From the NCBI GenBank assembly GCA_021234535.1, contig CM037838.1, forward strand, positions 13,223,680 to 13,287,679: a DNA stretch of 64,000 nucleotides, given 5' to 3'. Origin of the DNA: Stichopus chloronotus. Lineage: Eukaryota > Echinodermata > Holothuroidea > Aspidochirotida > Stichopodidae. Position numbers and translations under genes: made by a program. The notes beneath the pieces are model-generated. The model made no database searches and was not told the DNA's origin. It was given only the letters and a program-made list of their open reading frames with translations. Position 1 is the first letter of the stretch; the number at the start of each line of letters is the position of its first letter. Positions 34,829 through 47,116 of this stretch are shown one piece after another.

Positions 34829-36903
34829 CTATTCCCACAATATCTCTATGGATAAGGCCTCTGTACCATGACCATTTAAAAGCCTCTCTCCTGTACGTAT
34901 CCTTTCATGTATTATTAGTCCCTTTTTTGCCAGGAACCTTTTATCACAGTAACTACACTGAAATTGTCTCTCTGTTGTATGCATGAGTTCATGCATTGCC
35001 AACCCCTGTTTTGCTACAAACCTTTCCTCACAATGACTACATTGAAAAGGTTTCTCTCCTGTATGTATGCGTTCATGGACTGTCAGGGTCTCTTTTGCAA
35101 CAATTTTTTTCTCACAATAACTACACTGACATGGTCTCTCTTCAGTATGTATACGTTCATGTACTGTCAGAGCCTCTTCTGCTACGAATCTTTCCTCCCA
35201 AAAACGACACTGAAGTCCTGTATGTATTCGCTCATGATTCTTCAACCATTTGTTTTGAATGTTTTCGGGCAGTAACTACACTGAAATGGTCTTTCTTCGG
35301 CATGAACTTTTTCATGGAAAACTAAAGATGCATCAGTCTTGAACGTTTTCTCACAAAACCCACACTGAAAAGATCTTTCTCCAGAATGTGTTCTTTCGTG
35401 GCGTACTAAAGATTGTTTAGTTTTGACTGTTTTCTCACAAACTCCGCACTGAAAAAGCTTTTTTTTCGTATGTACCAATACATGTCTCCTCAGTTCCTAT
35501 TTCCTTTTGAATCTTTTCTGACAATGACTACACTCAAACTGTCTCTCTCTCCTGTATGTGTTCTTTCATGGTATACCAACTGTGAGTTCGTAAGGAATCT
35601 TTTCTCACAGTAACTACACTGAAAGAGTTTCTCCCTTGTGTGGGTCTGTTCATGACTCTTTGCTTTTGAACTACTGGAGAACCTTCTCTCACAGAAACTA
35701 CACGGAAAAGGTCTCTCTCCTGTATGTGAACGTTCATGCATTATCAGTGCCTGTTTTGTTTTGAATTTTTTCCCACAATACACTGGAAAGGTATCTCTCC
35801 TGTATGTATTCTTTCATGGACAACTACACACCTTTTAGCGCTGAATCTTTTCTCACAAAACCCACACTGAAGAGGTCCCTCTGCGGTATGTGTACCTTCA
35901 TGTTGCGTTAAATCCTGTTTTCTTTTGAATCTTTTCTCACAATGACTACACTGAAATGGTCTATATCCTGTATGTATTCTTTCATGATACATTAATTGTG
36001 TTTTAACAATAAATCTTTTCTCACAATAATTACATTGGAAAGGTCTCTCACCTGTATGAATGCGTTCATGGACTTTGGCTGCTGGAGTACATGAAAATCT
36101 TTTTTCACAGTAACTACACTGATATGGTTTCTCTCCTGTATGTGTGCGTTTGTGTATGACCAACTTCTGTTTTGCTATGAATTTTTCTCACAATAACTAC
36201 ACTGAAATGGTTTTCTCCTATATGCAGTTTTTCATGACGTACTAATAATGTCTTGGCATTGAATGCTTTGTCACAAAACCCACAATGAAAAGGTCTCTCT
36301 TTTGTGTGTGTGACTTCATGTCTTATCATTTCAGATTTAAATTTGTATGTTTCCTCGCAATAACTACACTGAAATGGTCTCTTAACTGCATGAGAGCATT
36401 CACGGAATTTTGCTTTTGAACTACAAGAGAATATTTTCTCACAATACCGACACTGAAAAGGTTTCTCACTTGTTTGTGGTATTTCATGAGATACCAAAGG
36501 ATGTTTAGTTACGGATTTTTTCTCACAACTGCAATGAACGGAACTCTCTCCAAAAAGTTTGCTTTCATAATTTCCATCATCTTGTTTGGCATTCAGTTTT
36601 TTTTCACAATAACTACAAGGAATGGGCTTCTCCAATGTATTACCATCTACTGCTGTGAAAGAATTGGTATCTTTAATAGGTCTAATAATTTCATCTCTGC
36701 TTTCCTCTCAGGATCCAAACATTCCTCATTTGGTCTTTCTAGTGAGTTGACATTCTCTGAAGATGCTTCTTCATCAACGGCTCCATCCTCCAAACTGATT
36801 TCTGGATTACATGAGATGCTCTGACCTGGGTCCCTCCATTCTGATTCTTCTTCTCTGACCTGCTGGTGCTCTTGAACACACAAGATGGATTCTCCGTCAT
36901 TAT
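34829..36903 (-). pseudogene. C2H2 zinc-finger pseudogene (leader + finger array with several frameshifts)
   Basis: The leader (NDGESILCVQEHQQ, then EEESEWRDPGQSISC and EDGAVDEEASSENVN) and about twenty C2H2 fingers are readable on the minus strand from an acceptor at 36903. The frame is broken repeatedly. A small deletion after EECLDP, relative to the exon at 1-1296, leads to a TAG in the leader. Further frame changes lie near 36190, 35775, 35520 and 35240; the frame carrying the last fingers ends at a TAG near 34830. Several fingers have lost linkers or ligands (for example VHCSCEKK). Individual fingers still look well conserved, so decay is recent relative to the duplications. Assembly or sequencing errors could mimic some breaks, but five independent ones argue for a pseudogene. 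Confidence 0.75.
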
Positions 36904-38588
36904 CTGACATGAAATTAAAACCAGAATGATGAAACATTCTTCTTGTTTCTTTAATGTTGACACTGTTAATTTACATAATATTAAGCAGCTAGAACATTTC
37001 AAGTAACTCCCTGTGTTACAGTCATTTCATGTCAAGTACCTTATCATAAAGTGCCTTATTGATGTCAAATGCTTCCTCAAAGAATTAGTGAAAACCCTCA
37101 CTAATATCTGTTGCATAATTTCATTGTTGCCATTACTCAATTACTTAACCATACATATCATATTTAAAACTTATAGTAAGTAATAAGAATGTATGTTTTG
37201 TTTTCATTATGTATTCAATATTACAAGTTCTATTTTTCTTCAACATACAAACCACTTGCATTGCTCTAGGGTAGTCTTTGTACGTCTTTGTCCATTTAAT
37301 ATCCTTGACATAGATACACAGGACAGTATCCAGGCTTACCTATTCAATGTCAAATGCTGAATTTGTTTTTTTTTTTTTTTGCTTGTTTGTTTGTCAAGTA
37401 CCCAGCAGGTATGAAAAGAATTACCCAGTTCCTATTTTAACATATCGATGAGAACAATATACTGTTTATACCTTCAAATTAGTGAAAATAGTGACTTGTG
37501 TGATACATGCAATAAGTAACTAGCATTAGACATTAACAAATTTTAGTTTTGACAGTGAGCAAATGAAGAGGGAAGGGGTTTACTGCATATTGAAACCTTG
37601 AATCATTGAGTGATGACAATTTGAGAACTATGGTAATCCATATGATCTACTACTCCTCCTTTTCATGACATTTCATCTAAAAGCAGATGTCCTGAACACC
37701 AAAGGTGTAATAGAGACGACACCACTATGAGTTTTGTATACTATTCGTTTATTTCTTAAAATGCATTCTATCTTTTCTTGCCACAGTTAACTACTAAATT
37801 TGCTCCAAAGATCCATTTCATACGATTGTGTTTTCACAAGGGGGGAAACTATACAGGCTGTAGACGTGATTAGAGGTTAGCAGTTGGGAAACTTGAAAAT
37901 GTCAAGACTAGTGTGAAATCCTAACTTTAATAATTGATACCTTAAACCATGGTGTAAGACCTGGCCAGGTGATCCCAGTACAATTAGATTACACAAGAAC
38001 AAAGTTTACCAAATGGTTACAGTACATCTCCTTGGAGATATCTACAAATTTGTTATTTATTTATTTGTTATTTATTTGTATTTCTCAACTTCCTTCACTT
38101 TTACTAGTACACACTGGTGCATACATACTGTACTGTACCAGCCTTGTGTTTAAAGATATTTGTCATATTATCCTCAAGCTCTAAGAAGTTAACAAGAGGT
38201 AAGCTACTGTGCTAGTAACTTCACAGAAGTCTATGTATTCTACACAATGAAGTAGTGTTTCACATACTGTATGCATGGGGAAAATGAAACCATGTTTGTT
38301 TCTCTAAGACATGGAAATTTCTTTATTCTGTTCCATTCCTGAATGAAAGTTTTCAAATTCTAGCTTGAACACTGGTTAATCTCATGATGTAATGGGAGCA
38401 TGAATTACAAACTTTCAGAGGTTGATCTGTGATACACATTACATAGATACCACAAACTGTTGCTAGGGAGTTATTTGCATCCAAGTGAACATCTTCATCG
38501 GGTTCTTCTGTCTTGATGGTTACTTTTACTGTATGATGGAAAGCAAATTGAATTTTATTTAGCTTTTCAAAATCCAATATTCAAATTT
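36208..38588. repeat. 2387-bp tandem duplication, copy 1
   Basis: Every landmark here recurs 2387 bp to the right with no visible difference: the leader, the AATATTAAGCAGCTAGAAC block, a 15-T run and the 72-nt exon. Unequal lengths would have shifted the offset; it is constant from end to end. Confidence 0.9.
38457..38528 (-). CDS. 72-nt acidic exon (IKTEEPDED), duplicate copy 1
   Basis: The core reads VTIKTEEPDEDVHLDANNS with an intact acceptor (CATCATACAG). At the usual donor position the sequence is CAG-TTTGTG rather than GT. The nearest GTs lie 3 or 6 nt further and keep phase 1 (adding Val, or Val-Cys). It stands upstream of the zinc-finger pseudogene leader. Confidence 0.45.
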
Positions 38589-38594
38589 TTTTTC

Positions 38595-39290
38595 TCGTTT
38601 TCTCCTGTATGCAGTTTTTCATGACGTACTAATAATGTCTTGGCATTGAATGCTTTGTCACAAAACCCACAATGAAAAGGTCTCTCTTTTGTGTGTGTGA
38701 CTTCATGTCTTATCATTTCAGATTTAAATTTGTATGTTTCCTCGCAATAACTACACTGAAATGGTCTCTTAACTGCATGAGAGCATTCACGGAATTTTGC
38801 TTTTGAACTACAAGAGAATATTTTCTCACAATACCGACACTGAAAAGGTTTCTCACTTGTTTGTGGTATTTCATGAGATACCAAAGGATGTTTAGTTACG
38901 GATTTTTTCTCACAACTGCAATGAACGGAACTCTCTCCAAAAAGTTTGCTTTCATAATTTCCATCATCTTGTTTGGCATTCAGTTTTTTTTCACAATAAC
39001 TACAAGGAATGGGCTTCTCCAATGTATTACCATCTACTGCTGTGAAAGAATTGGTATCTTTAATAGGTCTAATAATTTCATCTCTGCTTTCCTCTCAGGA
39101 TCCAAACATTCCTCATTTGGTCTTTCTAGTGAGTTGACATTCTCTGAAGATGCTTCTTCATCAACGGCTCCATCCTCCAAACTGATTTCTGGATTACATG
39201 AGATGCTCTGACCTGGGTCCCTCCATTCTGATTCTTCTTCTCTGACCTGCTGGTGCTCTTGAACACACAAGATGGATTCTCCGTCATTAT
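38595..39290 (-). pseudogene. Truncated zinc-finger leader/finger exon in duplicate copy 2
   Basis: Repeats the leader and first fingers of the pseudogene at 34829-36903, including its leader frameshift. It is cut by the duplication junction after RHEKLHTGE, running into intron sequence and a stop. Confidence 0.8.
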
Positions 39291-40843
39291 CTGACATGAA
39301 ATTAAAACCAGAATGATGAAACATTCTTCTTGTTTCTTTAATGTTGACACTGTTAATTTACATAATATTAAGCAGCTAGAACATTTCAAGTAACTCCCTG
39401 TGTTACAGTCATTTCATGTCAAGTACCTTATCATAAAGTGCCTTATTGATGTCAAATGCTTCCTCAAAGAATTAGTGAAAACCCTCACTAATATCTGTTG
39501 CATAATTTCATTGTTGCCATTACTCAATTACTTAACCATACATATCATATTTAAAACTTATAGTAAGTAATAAGAATGTATGTTTTGTTTTCATTATGTA
39601 TTCAATATTACAAGTTCTATTTTTCTTCAACATACAAACCACTTGCATTGCTCTAGGGTAGTCTTTGTACGTCTTTGTCCATTTAATATCCTTGACATAG
39701 ATACACAGGACAGTATCCAGGCTTACCTATTCAATGTCAAATGCTGAATTTGTTTTTTTTTTTTTTTGCTTGTTTGTTTGTCAAGTACCCAGCAGGTATG
39801 AAAAGAATTACCCAGTTCCTATTTTAACATATCGATGAGAACAATATACTGTTTATACCTTCAAATTAGTGAAAATAGTGACTTGTGTGATACATGCAAT
39901 AAGTAACTAGCATTAGACATTAACAAATTTTAGTTTTGACAGTGAGCAAATGAAGAGGGAAGGGGTTTACTGCATATTGAAACCTTGAATCATTGAGTGA
40001 TGACAATTTGAGAACTATGGTAATCCATATGATCTACTACTCCTCCTTTTCATGACATTTCATCTAAAAGCAGATGTCCTGAACACCAAAGGTGTAATAG
40101 AGACGACACCACTATGAGTTTTGTATACTATTCGTTTATTTCTTAAAATGCATTCTATCTTTTCTTGCCACAGTTAACTACTAAATTTGCTCCAAAGATC
40201 CATTTCATACGATTGTGTTTTCACAAGGGGGGAAACTATACAGGCTGTAGACGTGATTAGAGGTTAGCAGTTGGGAAACTTGAAAATGTCAAGACTAGTG
40301 TGAAATCCTAACTTTAATAATTGATACCTTAAACCATGGTGTAAGACCTGGCCAGGTGATCCCAGTACAATTAGATTACACAAGAACAAAGTTTACCAAA
40401 TGGTTACAGTACATCTCCTTGGAGATATCTACAAATTTGTTATTTATTTATTTGTTATTTATTTGTATTTCTCAACTTCCTTCACTTTTACTAGTACACA
40501 CTGGTGCATACATACTGTACTGTACCAGCCTTGTGTTTAAAGATATTTGTCATATTATCCTCAAGCTCTAAGAAGTTAACAAGAGGTAAGCTACTGTGCT
40601 AGTAACTTCACAGAAGTCTATGTATTCTACACAATGAAGTAGTGTTTCACATACTGTATGCATGGGGAAAATGAAACCATGTTTGTTTCTCTAAGACATG
40701 GAAATTTCTTTATTCTGTTCCATTCCTGAATGAAAGTTTTCAAATTCTAGCTTGAACACTGGTTAATCTCATGATGTAATGGGAGCATGAATTACAAACT
40801 TTCAGAGGTTGATCTGTGATACACATTACATAGATACCACAAA

Positions 40844-40915
40844 CTGTTGCTAGGGAGTTATTTGCATCCAAGTGAACATCTTCATCGGGTTCTTCTGTCT
40901 TGATGGTTACTTTTA
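40844..40915 (-). CDS. 72-nt acidic exon (IKTEEPDED), duplicate copy 2
   Basis: Identical to 38457-38528, including the altered donor. Being outermost, it is the original 5' exon of the pseudogene or its duplicate. Confidence 0.4.
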
Positions 40916-40975
40916 CTGTATGATGGAAAGCAAATTGAATTTTATTTAGCTTTTCAAAATCCAATATTCAAATTT

Positions 40976-42050
40976 GCAGTTGGTGCACACACACTATTAC
41001 TATGTTTCAAAGATATCAAGTACAGTGAGTGGCAGCATTGGTGTTCCTGTTAGATTGGTGCCATTCAAATATTAAAATCAATCATCATAGATTTACAACT
41101 TTCAGTTTTGACATTTTGGAAACACTGTACCCCTTACAAGAGTTAACATGGTAGTCTTGACTGAAACCAACTGACCTCCGACCTCACATACAGAAAAAAA
41201 AAATGGGTTCTCACATTCATAACAGGACAGTTTCACCAAATACACCTCATGTCATTGTTACAGCACATTAGGGAAAGTGTTATAACATTTATACCTTTCC
41301 ATTCACGCATCCAACATTTACAACTTGTGTCCTAAAATTTAAGTGAAATCTGATTAATTTAAACCCATTTTCCATCACTTTTGTGATCAGCTGATGTACA
41401 TAGGGGACTACACTCAGACTCTCTGTTGACTTAAAGAAAACATTGACCATTCCCAAAAGCCAATATAAAGAAGCTGTTTTTACTTAATATTTCTGTTTGG
41501 AAATTCAGTAATTTTGAGGCTCAGATACCTTAAAGTGTTAAAATACTGTAATGGACTCTTGAAGCTATACTGTAAACTTCACTGATCTTTAACTGTCACT
41601 TATTAATGTCAGTTCAAAGTATCCGATTCCCTATGTACACTAAGAATCAAAACAAAATATGACCAACTCACGTGAAACCAATATTCATCTATTTTTTATT
41701 TCAGATATTTTAAGACAGTGATCTTTGCTAACCTCTACTGAATACAACATGAGAGATTTACAGTACTAAGCCTACTACAGACTACTTAAAAAACCCAACA
41801 TAATCTCCATAACATTACATGAATGCCATACTTTTTATTTTATTTGAATATCTAATGATGTGAAATAACCTTGACTTCTCATAAAGCCAAATGACTTTGA
41901 GGTTCCTTGTCAATATTATTGACACACAAACAAAGTACTATGTCAATGTCTAAGTTCAAACACCTTACTCTTCTTGAGATATGTAAAATGCCTACAAGGT
42001 TACCAAACTAGTTTAAATCTCATGACCTTTAACCTCCATGAAACCAGAAT
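40976..42050. other. Spacer upstream of the duplicated segment
   Basis: AT-rich, partly similar to array introns (TTCAGTTTTGACATTTTGGA; GACCTCCGACCTCAC). No exon recognised. Confidence 0.4.
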
Positions 42051-42055
42051 GCAAC

Positions 42056-43949
42056 AAGAAAGCCAAGAGGCTTATGATTCCTTGCCACTAATACATGCAC
42101 TTCCATCGATTTTTTCAAGTTGCAATTTACTGCAGTGACCACGGGCTACCAGATAAAGCTGTTAATACCGTACATCATTTTCCAATACCTTCTGTATGCA
42201 TGTAATGTAAGATAACACTGAAGGCAAAGAATTCTCCAGCCTGCCCAGTGTTACCCTACAGTAGGTACAGTACAAATTTCCCAGAAACAAGAGATACTGT
42301 ATACTCATATGACAGTTGAAATGATTGCCAATTATATAAACTACCTAAATTCCTCCATCTACCGCATCATATGACTAAGTAATAGCTTATTTATCTCTAT
42401 TGTACAATAAGACTTCCCTAAAAGAAATCTTAGATGTACAACTATCTCCACTTCAGAAAACAAATCTATTCCACATTGTTTGATGACAGAAGGAGAGCTG
42501 TATCTCAGATAATGATTCCTCTGGGAAAGATATGCAGGTCAACCTTTTCTCAACGTTTTCAAAAGAGGTCATAGGTCAATCACCATTTTTAGACAAAACA
42601 AATGTCTCAGATGGAATTAAAAGCCAATTATGGCTTTGAAAACTAAGTGAGCGCTTTTAACTGTCAAAACAAGAGTAATAAATAAAAGAAGCATGATGCC
42701 ACATACTGTGCTGTGCTGCTGAATTGGGGACTAAATAGAAACTCAAAGGTGTATTGTACCTGCTGAACTTAATCAACCAAATTGGGCTTTTAGATACTCT
42801 ATAGATGCTTTCAGACACACAGAATTTTATCAGAAACCAGCATAATGCCAGCTGAAGATGCACAGATGAAGTTTTATCATTAAAAGTCAAAGACTTGTGA
42901 AATTAGTACAGCAACTATTGTACACTTTGCAGTATAACCTAACTGACAGGTAAAGTTTTCAAATTGGAACTTCTTACATTGCAAGCATTGCCAGTCTTTG
43001 CTTGGAAGGGAGCTCAAATACCTTCTACCCATAGGAAAAGACAGAAAAGTGAAACAACACCAGCAAAGGTCTTAACACTTTGTACTCAAGGACTTCAGAT
43101 GACCTTTGGCCCACATAAAAACCAAAACCAATAATGACCTTTATATACTCCATCTAAAACAAACAACTTAAAAAGTGTGAAATTGTCTCCCATTTTTAAA
43201 TTGTGAAATTGTCTCCCTTTTTAAATTGTGAAATTATCTCCCCTTTGTAAATAGTGTGTTTACAAGTTTTTTTCATGTTATGACCTCTGATGACTCCACA
43301 TGGCCTCTGATCTCAAGAAACACCCACATCTTATTTACTTAGAAAGTCCTACATACCCTCGAAGGTTGAAGTTTGTGCAATGTGCGGTTCATGAGGTACT
43401 GCAAACATGTTTTGTCTATAGTCTGCCTGCAGATGCCCTCTGGTGACCTTTGGCATCCACCAAAATCAGTCGAAGTCAAGATCTTTAAATGTCCTACCCA
43501 CACACTGAATTTGGACTGTCTGGCACATTCCCTTCAAAAGATAGAGTGTTCACAAGCTTTTTACGTTATGACTTCTGGTGACCCCAGATGACCTTTGACC
43601 TATAAGAATGCCCTCACAATCTCACTTACTTACAGGGCAGTACATGCCACCCAAGTTTGAAAATGATGCAACTTGTCGTTTCCAAGATACTGCAAACATA
43701 ATTTGTACACATTCTTGCCTGATGGTGACCTCAGATGACCTTTGACCTTCACCAAAAACAATCCCAGCCAAGATCTTCATATGTTCTATCAACACACCAA
43801 CTTTGACCCACCTTGCACATTCCCTTCAAACACTAAAGTGTTCACAAGATTTTGCTCACACACATACATACACACACACACACACATACGCACGCACACA
43901 CACCGAATCACCATCGCAATGATTCCTTGCCCGCCTTCGGCAAGGAATA
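42056..43949. mobile_element. TGATTCCTTGC element family, 1.9-kb copy
   Basis: The left end AAGAAAGCCAAGAGGCTTATGATTCCTTGCC and the right hairpin GATTCCTTGCCCGCCTTCGGCAAGGAAT are both present. The interior holds TGACCTTTGACCT repeats and a CA run at 43858-43905. A further degenerate left end lies just upstream at about 41885-41910. Confidence 0.6.
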
Positions 43950-43999
43950 AAAAATGCACTGTAGTTTCAATGATCCAATGATGACCATTTTTTTTTTTT

Positions 44000-44990
44000 T
44001 AGCCTGACATTATAGCAGCACCAGGATGTGTCCCAAGCTACTGTACCTGTGCTTCATATCAATGATGAGATCTTTAAAAGCTTCCTTCTTTGAGATCATG
44101 TTGATAAGGTTTTCACAGTTTAACCCATGTTGACCTCAATTTATGATCTTTAACCTCCACTAAAAACTAAAAGGTTCTTGCACTCATTGAGATACGCATT
44201 ACATACATTTTGAATATGACACCTATCAAAGCTTCCCACATTATGTTTAGAAGAATTTCACCTTATACACCTCAAATGACCATAAACCCGCACCAAAGAC
44301 AACAGAATTCTTCTATACTCATGAGATACAAATATGGGATCTGTCCAAGCTGCCCTTCTTGAGATAAAGGGGTTACAAGTTTTGACAACTGTTGACCCCA
44401 AATGACCTGTAACCTCCACCAAAAACAAAAGGATTACTCTACTCAATTTGGTCACATACATGCTAAAGATGAGATCTCCCCTTGAGCATCCCTTCTCAAG
44501 ATATCACTTTTACAAGGTTTTCAAAATATGATCTCTGTTGACCAAAAATGACCTTTGACCTCTAACAAAAAACAACAGGGCTTTTCTACTCAATGTAGTA
44601 CACCTACCTGTACATACAAAATATTAGATCTGTCCAAGCTTCTCTTCTTGAGATATCATGTTTACAATGTTTTCACAATTGGACCCCTGATGACCTCCAC
44701 AAAAAACAATAAGGTTCTCCTTCCTCTCAATATGGCAATCCTCCATATCAGGAAGAGTATCCATGATTCCCATCTGAAAATATCACATGCACAAGGGTTT
44801 CAGTATTTGACACTGGTGACCCCAAATGACCTTTGACCCGCACCAAACACAATATGGTTCTTCCTCTTGATATTACAAGCCTACATAAGAAGTATAAATA
44901 GTATCCATCATTCCAGTCTGGAGATATCATGTGCACAAGGTGTTCTGTATTTGACCTCTGGTGACCCCAATGAAATGGCAGTTCTCAAAT
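44000..44990. repeat. TGACCT-rich tandem-like repeats
   Basis: About six diverged units of roughly 140 bp, each with TGACC..AAATGACCTTTGACC, then a CTACTCAATNTGGTACA-like block, then CTTCTTGAGATATCATGTTTACAAGG, as in 19.5-20.5 kb. Confidence 0.7.
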
Positions 44991-45085
44991 TTTGGAACAA
45001 ACGTTGGTTAGTCTCACTACATGTTATGTGAGCATTACAAACTTTTATAGGTAGATCTGTGATACACATTACATAGATACCATAG

Positions 45086-45157
45086 CTGTTGCTAGGGAGT
45101 TGTTTGCATCTAATTGAATATCGTCATCAGGGTCTTCTGTCTTGATGGTTACTTCCA
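45086..45157 (-). CDS. 72-nt phase 1-1 acidic exon, diverged copy (IKTEDPDDD)
   Basis: Acceptor TTTCTATCAAACAG, then core VTIKTEDPDDDIQLDANNS. Substitutions are conservative (Glu/Asp swaps, Val/Ile), suggesting the acidic SUMO-type motif was kept under constraint. The usual donor is CAG-CTATG; a GTATCT lies 6 nt on but would give phase 0. It is the most diverged and most upstream member on this strand. Confidence 0.45.
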
Positions 45158-46539
45158 CTGTTTGATAGAAAGCAAACAAAACATTAATACAGAACATGTA
45201 GGTTTTCCAAAATTCAATGTTCACACCTGCACTGGTACACACATGTTTCAAATTTCAGTATTTTAATGTCAACCTTTATGCTAAAAATACAGGCGAATGC
45301 CACCAAGCTCTCCTATCACTGCTATACTGTCAACAGAGTTATTGTTTAGATTATTGCTTCAAATCAAATGACAAAATTCATCAATGACATTAAAAGACTG
45401 TAAAAGCATACGATTTAAAATTGAGGAAGTACTTGAGACTTTTACATGAAAGTCTTCTTTGCTTTAACACTAACATACAGTGCTTCTTCTTTGCTTTAAT
45501 ACCAACTTCTTGGCTCTAATATCAATCTTTGACCGCATTTGATCGTGCCATGCTACTGTATCCCACCGACCCATACACATACTGTAACTTGTCTCAAAGG
45601 TTGAAAGCTTTGACTTTATTTCCGTTAATCAAGTATAAAATGGGTACCATCATGTAAATAAGATACTGTACGTCAAACTTTATTGCCTGGAAATATTCAA
45701 AGTTATGTCTAGCTGTCTCAAATCACAAATACAACACCAAGCAAAGTGAAATTATAGGTACTGTAAAATCAGGTCAAAACAACGAAAAAAAAAAAACCCA
45801 GCTCTGTATATTATATTGTGGGGTAAATATTTGGAATTCCATTGACATGAAGTACAAGAGAAAGTAGAAATAAATTAATGGAAGCATAGCTTTTACCAGC
45901 TAGTGAATTGTTACCATAGGAAAAACACACCTACCTCACATACTTTAAAATTGGGACATTATCTGGAAATACAGTAGGCCTAATGGTACATAGCAAAACG
46001 CTAATTACACAATGCTTAAGAAAAATTACATTTAAGCCAAATTACATTAATTCAAAAAAGCTAAATTAGCCAACATAAAAATTATTTCTTTAATTAATAA
46101 AGCTAAATTACATTTAGTAATTCATTTTATTTTTTCACTTCATTTAGTCATTACCTTTTAAATTCCGCTGAATTAAATGACAAAAAGTATCAGAAAATAA
46201 CTTCTTTTGTTTTACAACTGAAAGCAACCAACTACTGTATACTTGTGTTACATACTAGTACTACTAGTAGTAGCCTTACGCCCTTAGGCCTACAGTACAG
46301 TATACTGTACTGTTTCTTCACTTGATACGTACTAGGAGTAGGACAATACAGTACACTATACTATAGTAGCACTAACTTCGCACAGAACTACGCGTCCTGT
46401 ACCATGTACAGTACGTAAAACTTTCGCAAAGGGGTACGGTACTGTAAATACGAAGAAAACTGACACATATTCATTATTAATATCACAGGCATTCAGTTGT
46501 CAAAAACAACTAAATAATAATTACCGACGAGTCATTTAC

Positions 46540-46578
46540 CTCCCCTTGAGGGGAACGAGCAACGTTAGTTTCGGACAT
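46540..46578 (-). CDS. Candidate first coding exon (MSETNVARSPQGE)
   Basis: The first ATG after an in-frame TAG, with purine at -3, opens MSETNVARSPQGE and ends at GAG followed by GTAAAT, a good donor. It lies upstream of the 72-nt exon at 45086-45157 on the same strand. It leaves phase 0 whereas that exon needs phase 1, so an intermediate exon would be required. The link to the zinc-finger family is only positional. Confidence 0.3.
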
Positions 46579-47092
46579 TTCTGCAATCGAGGTCCTCACA
46601 GCCTCACCGTACGTGCCATCCACGGAATCAACTTGGCCATGGAAGATTACAGTTGGTAGCTAGCTATGGAACGCCAAAGGTGAAAAAAAAAAAAACGAAT
46701 CGGTTGATGGTGTGGGTGATTGTTGATTTCGCTTTCTTAAAAAAAAAACAGAAGAAAACACAGAACACACAGAATGGATATCAACAAGGATAAAGAGAAA
46801 TCAAGCATGGAGAGCTTGGACAAGCTAAAGATTTTACAAAACAGGTTCACCAGGAAAGAAAAAAATAAAGGAAAAAACAACAAAAAGATGAGAAACAAAG
46901 AGGCTAAGACTATCGTATCCGACCCCCTCCTGCCCCCGCAGTTTGTGTATATCAGAGAACTAAGAATTCGGTTTTCTCGAAAATGGGATTCGTATGACTT
47001 TATAACCTGACTTGGCGATAAGGCGAGTGACCTTCTTTTCTTTTTTTTGTAAGAATACATAATCTACTCAAACTAATATTACGAGCAATCTA

Positions 47093-47116
47093 CCCCCCCC
47101 CCCCCCCCCCCCCCCA
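47093..47116. repeat. Long poly-C tract
   Basis: A run of 23 or so C, the longest homopolymer in the window; a probable assembly weak point. Confidence 0.9.

Larger units (their letters stand above)
38595..40975. repeat. 2387-bp tandem duplication, copy 2
   Basis: Begins within a zinc finger (shared GTTTTCTCCT at the junction) and ends after CCAATATTCAAATTT, where unique upstream sequence resumes. The only difference I noticed from copy 1 is at the left junction (CTGTAT versus CTATAT). Confidence 0.9.

Noticed and set aside
34964..35613. Plus-strand frames rich in MYAFMDCQ/LSCMYAFM
   Set aside because: Antisense of the zinc-finger pseudogene.
46737..47060. Hydrophobic 107-aa minus frame and Lys-rich 78-aa plus frame (MDINKDKEKSS...)
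   Set aside because: Low-complexity A/T-rich sequence, opposite readings of the same DNA; no splice or family support.
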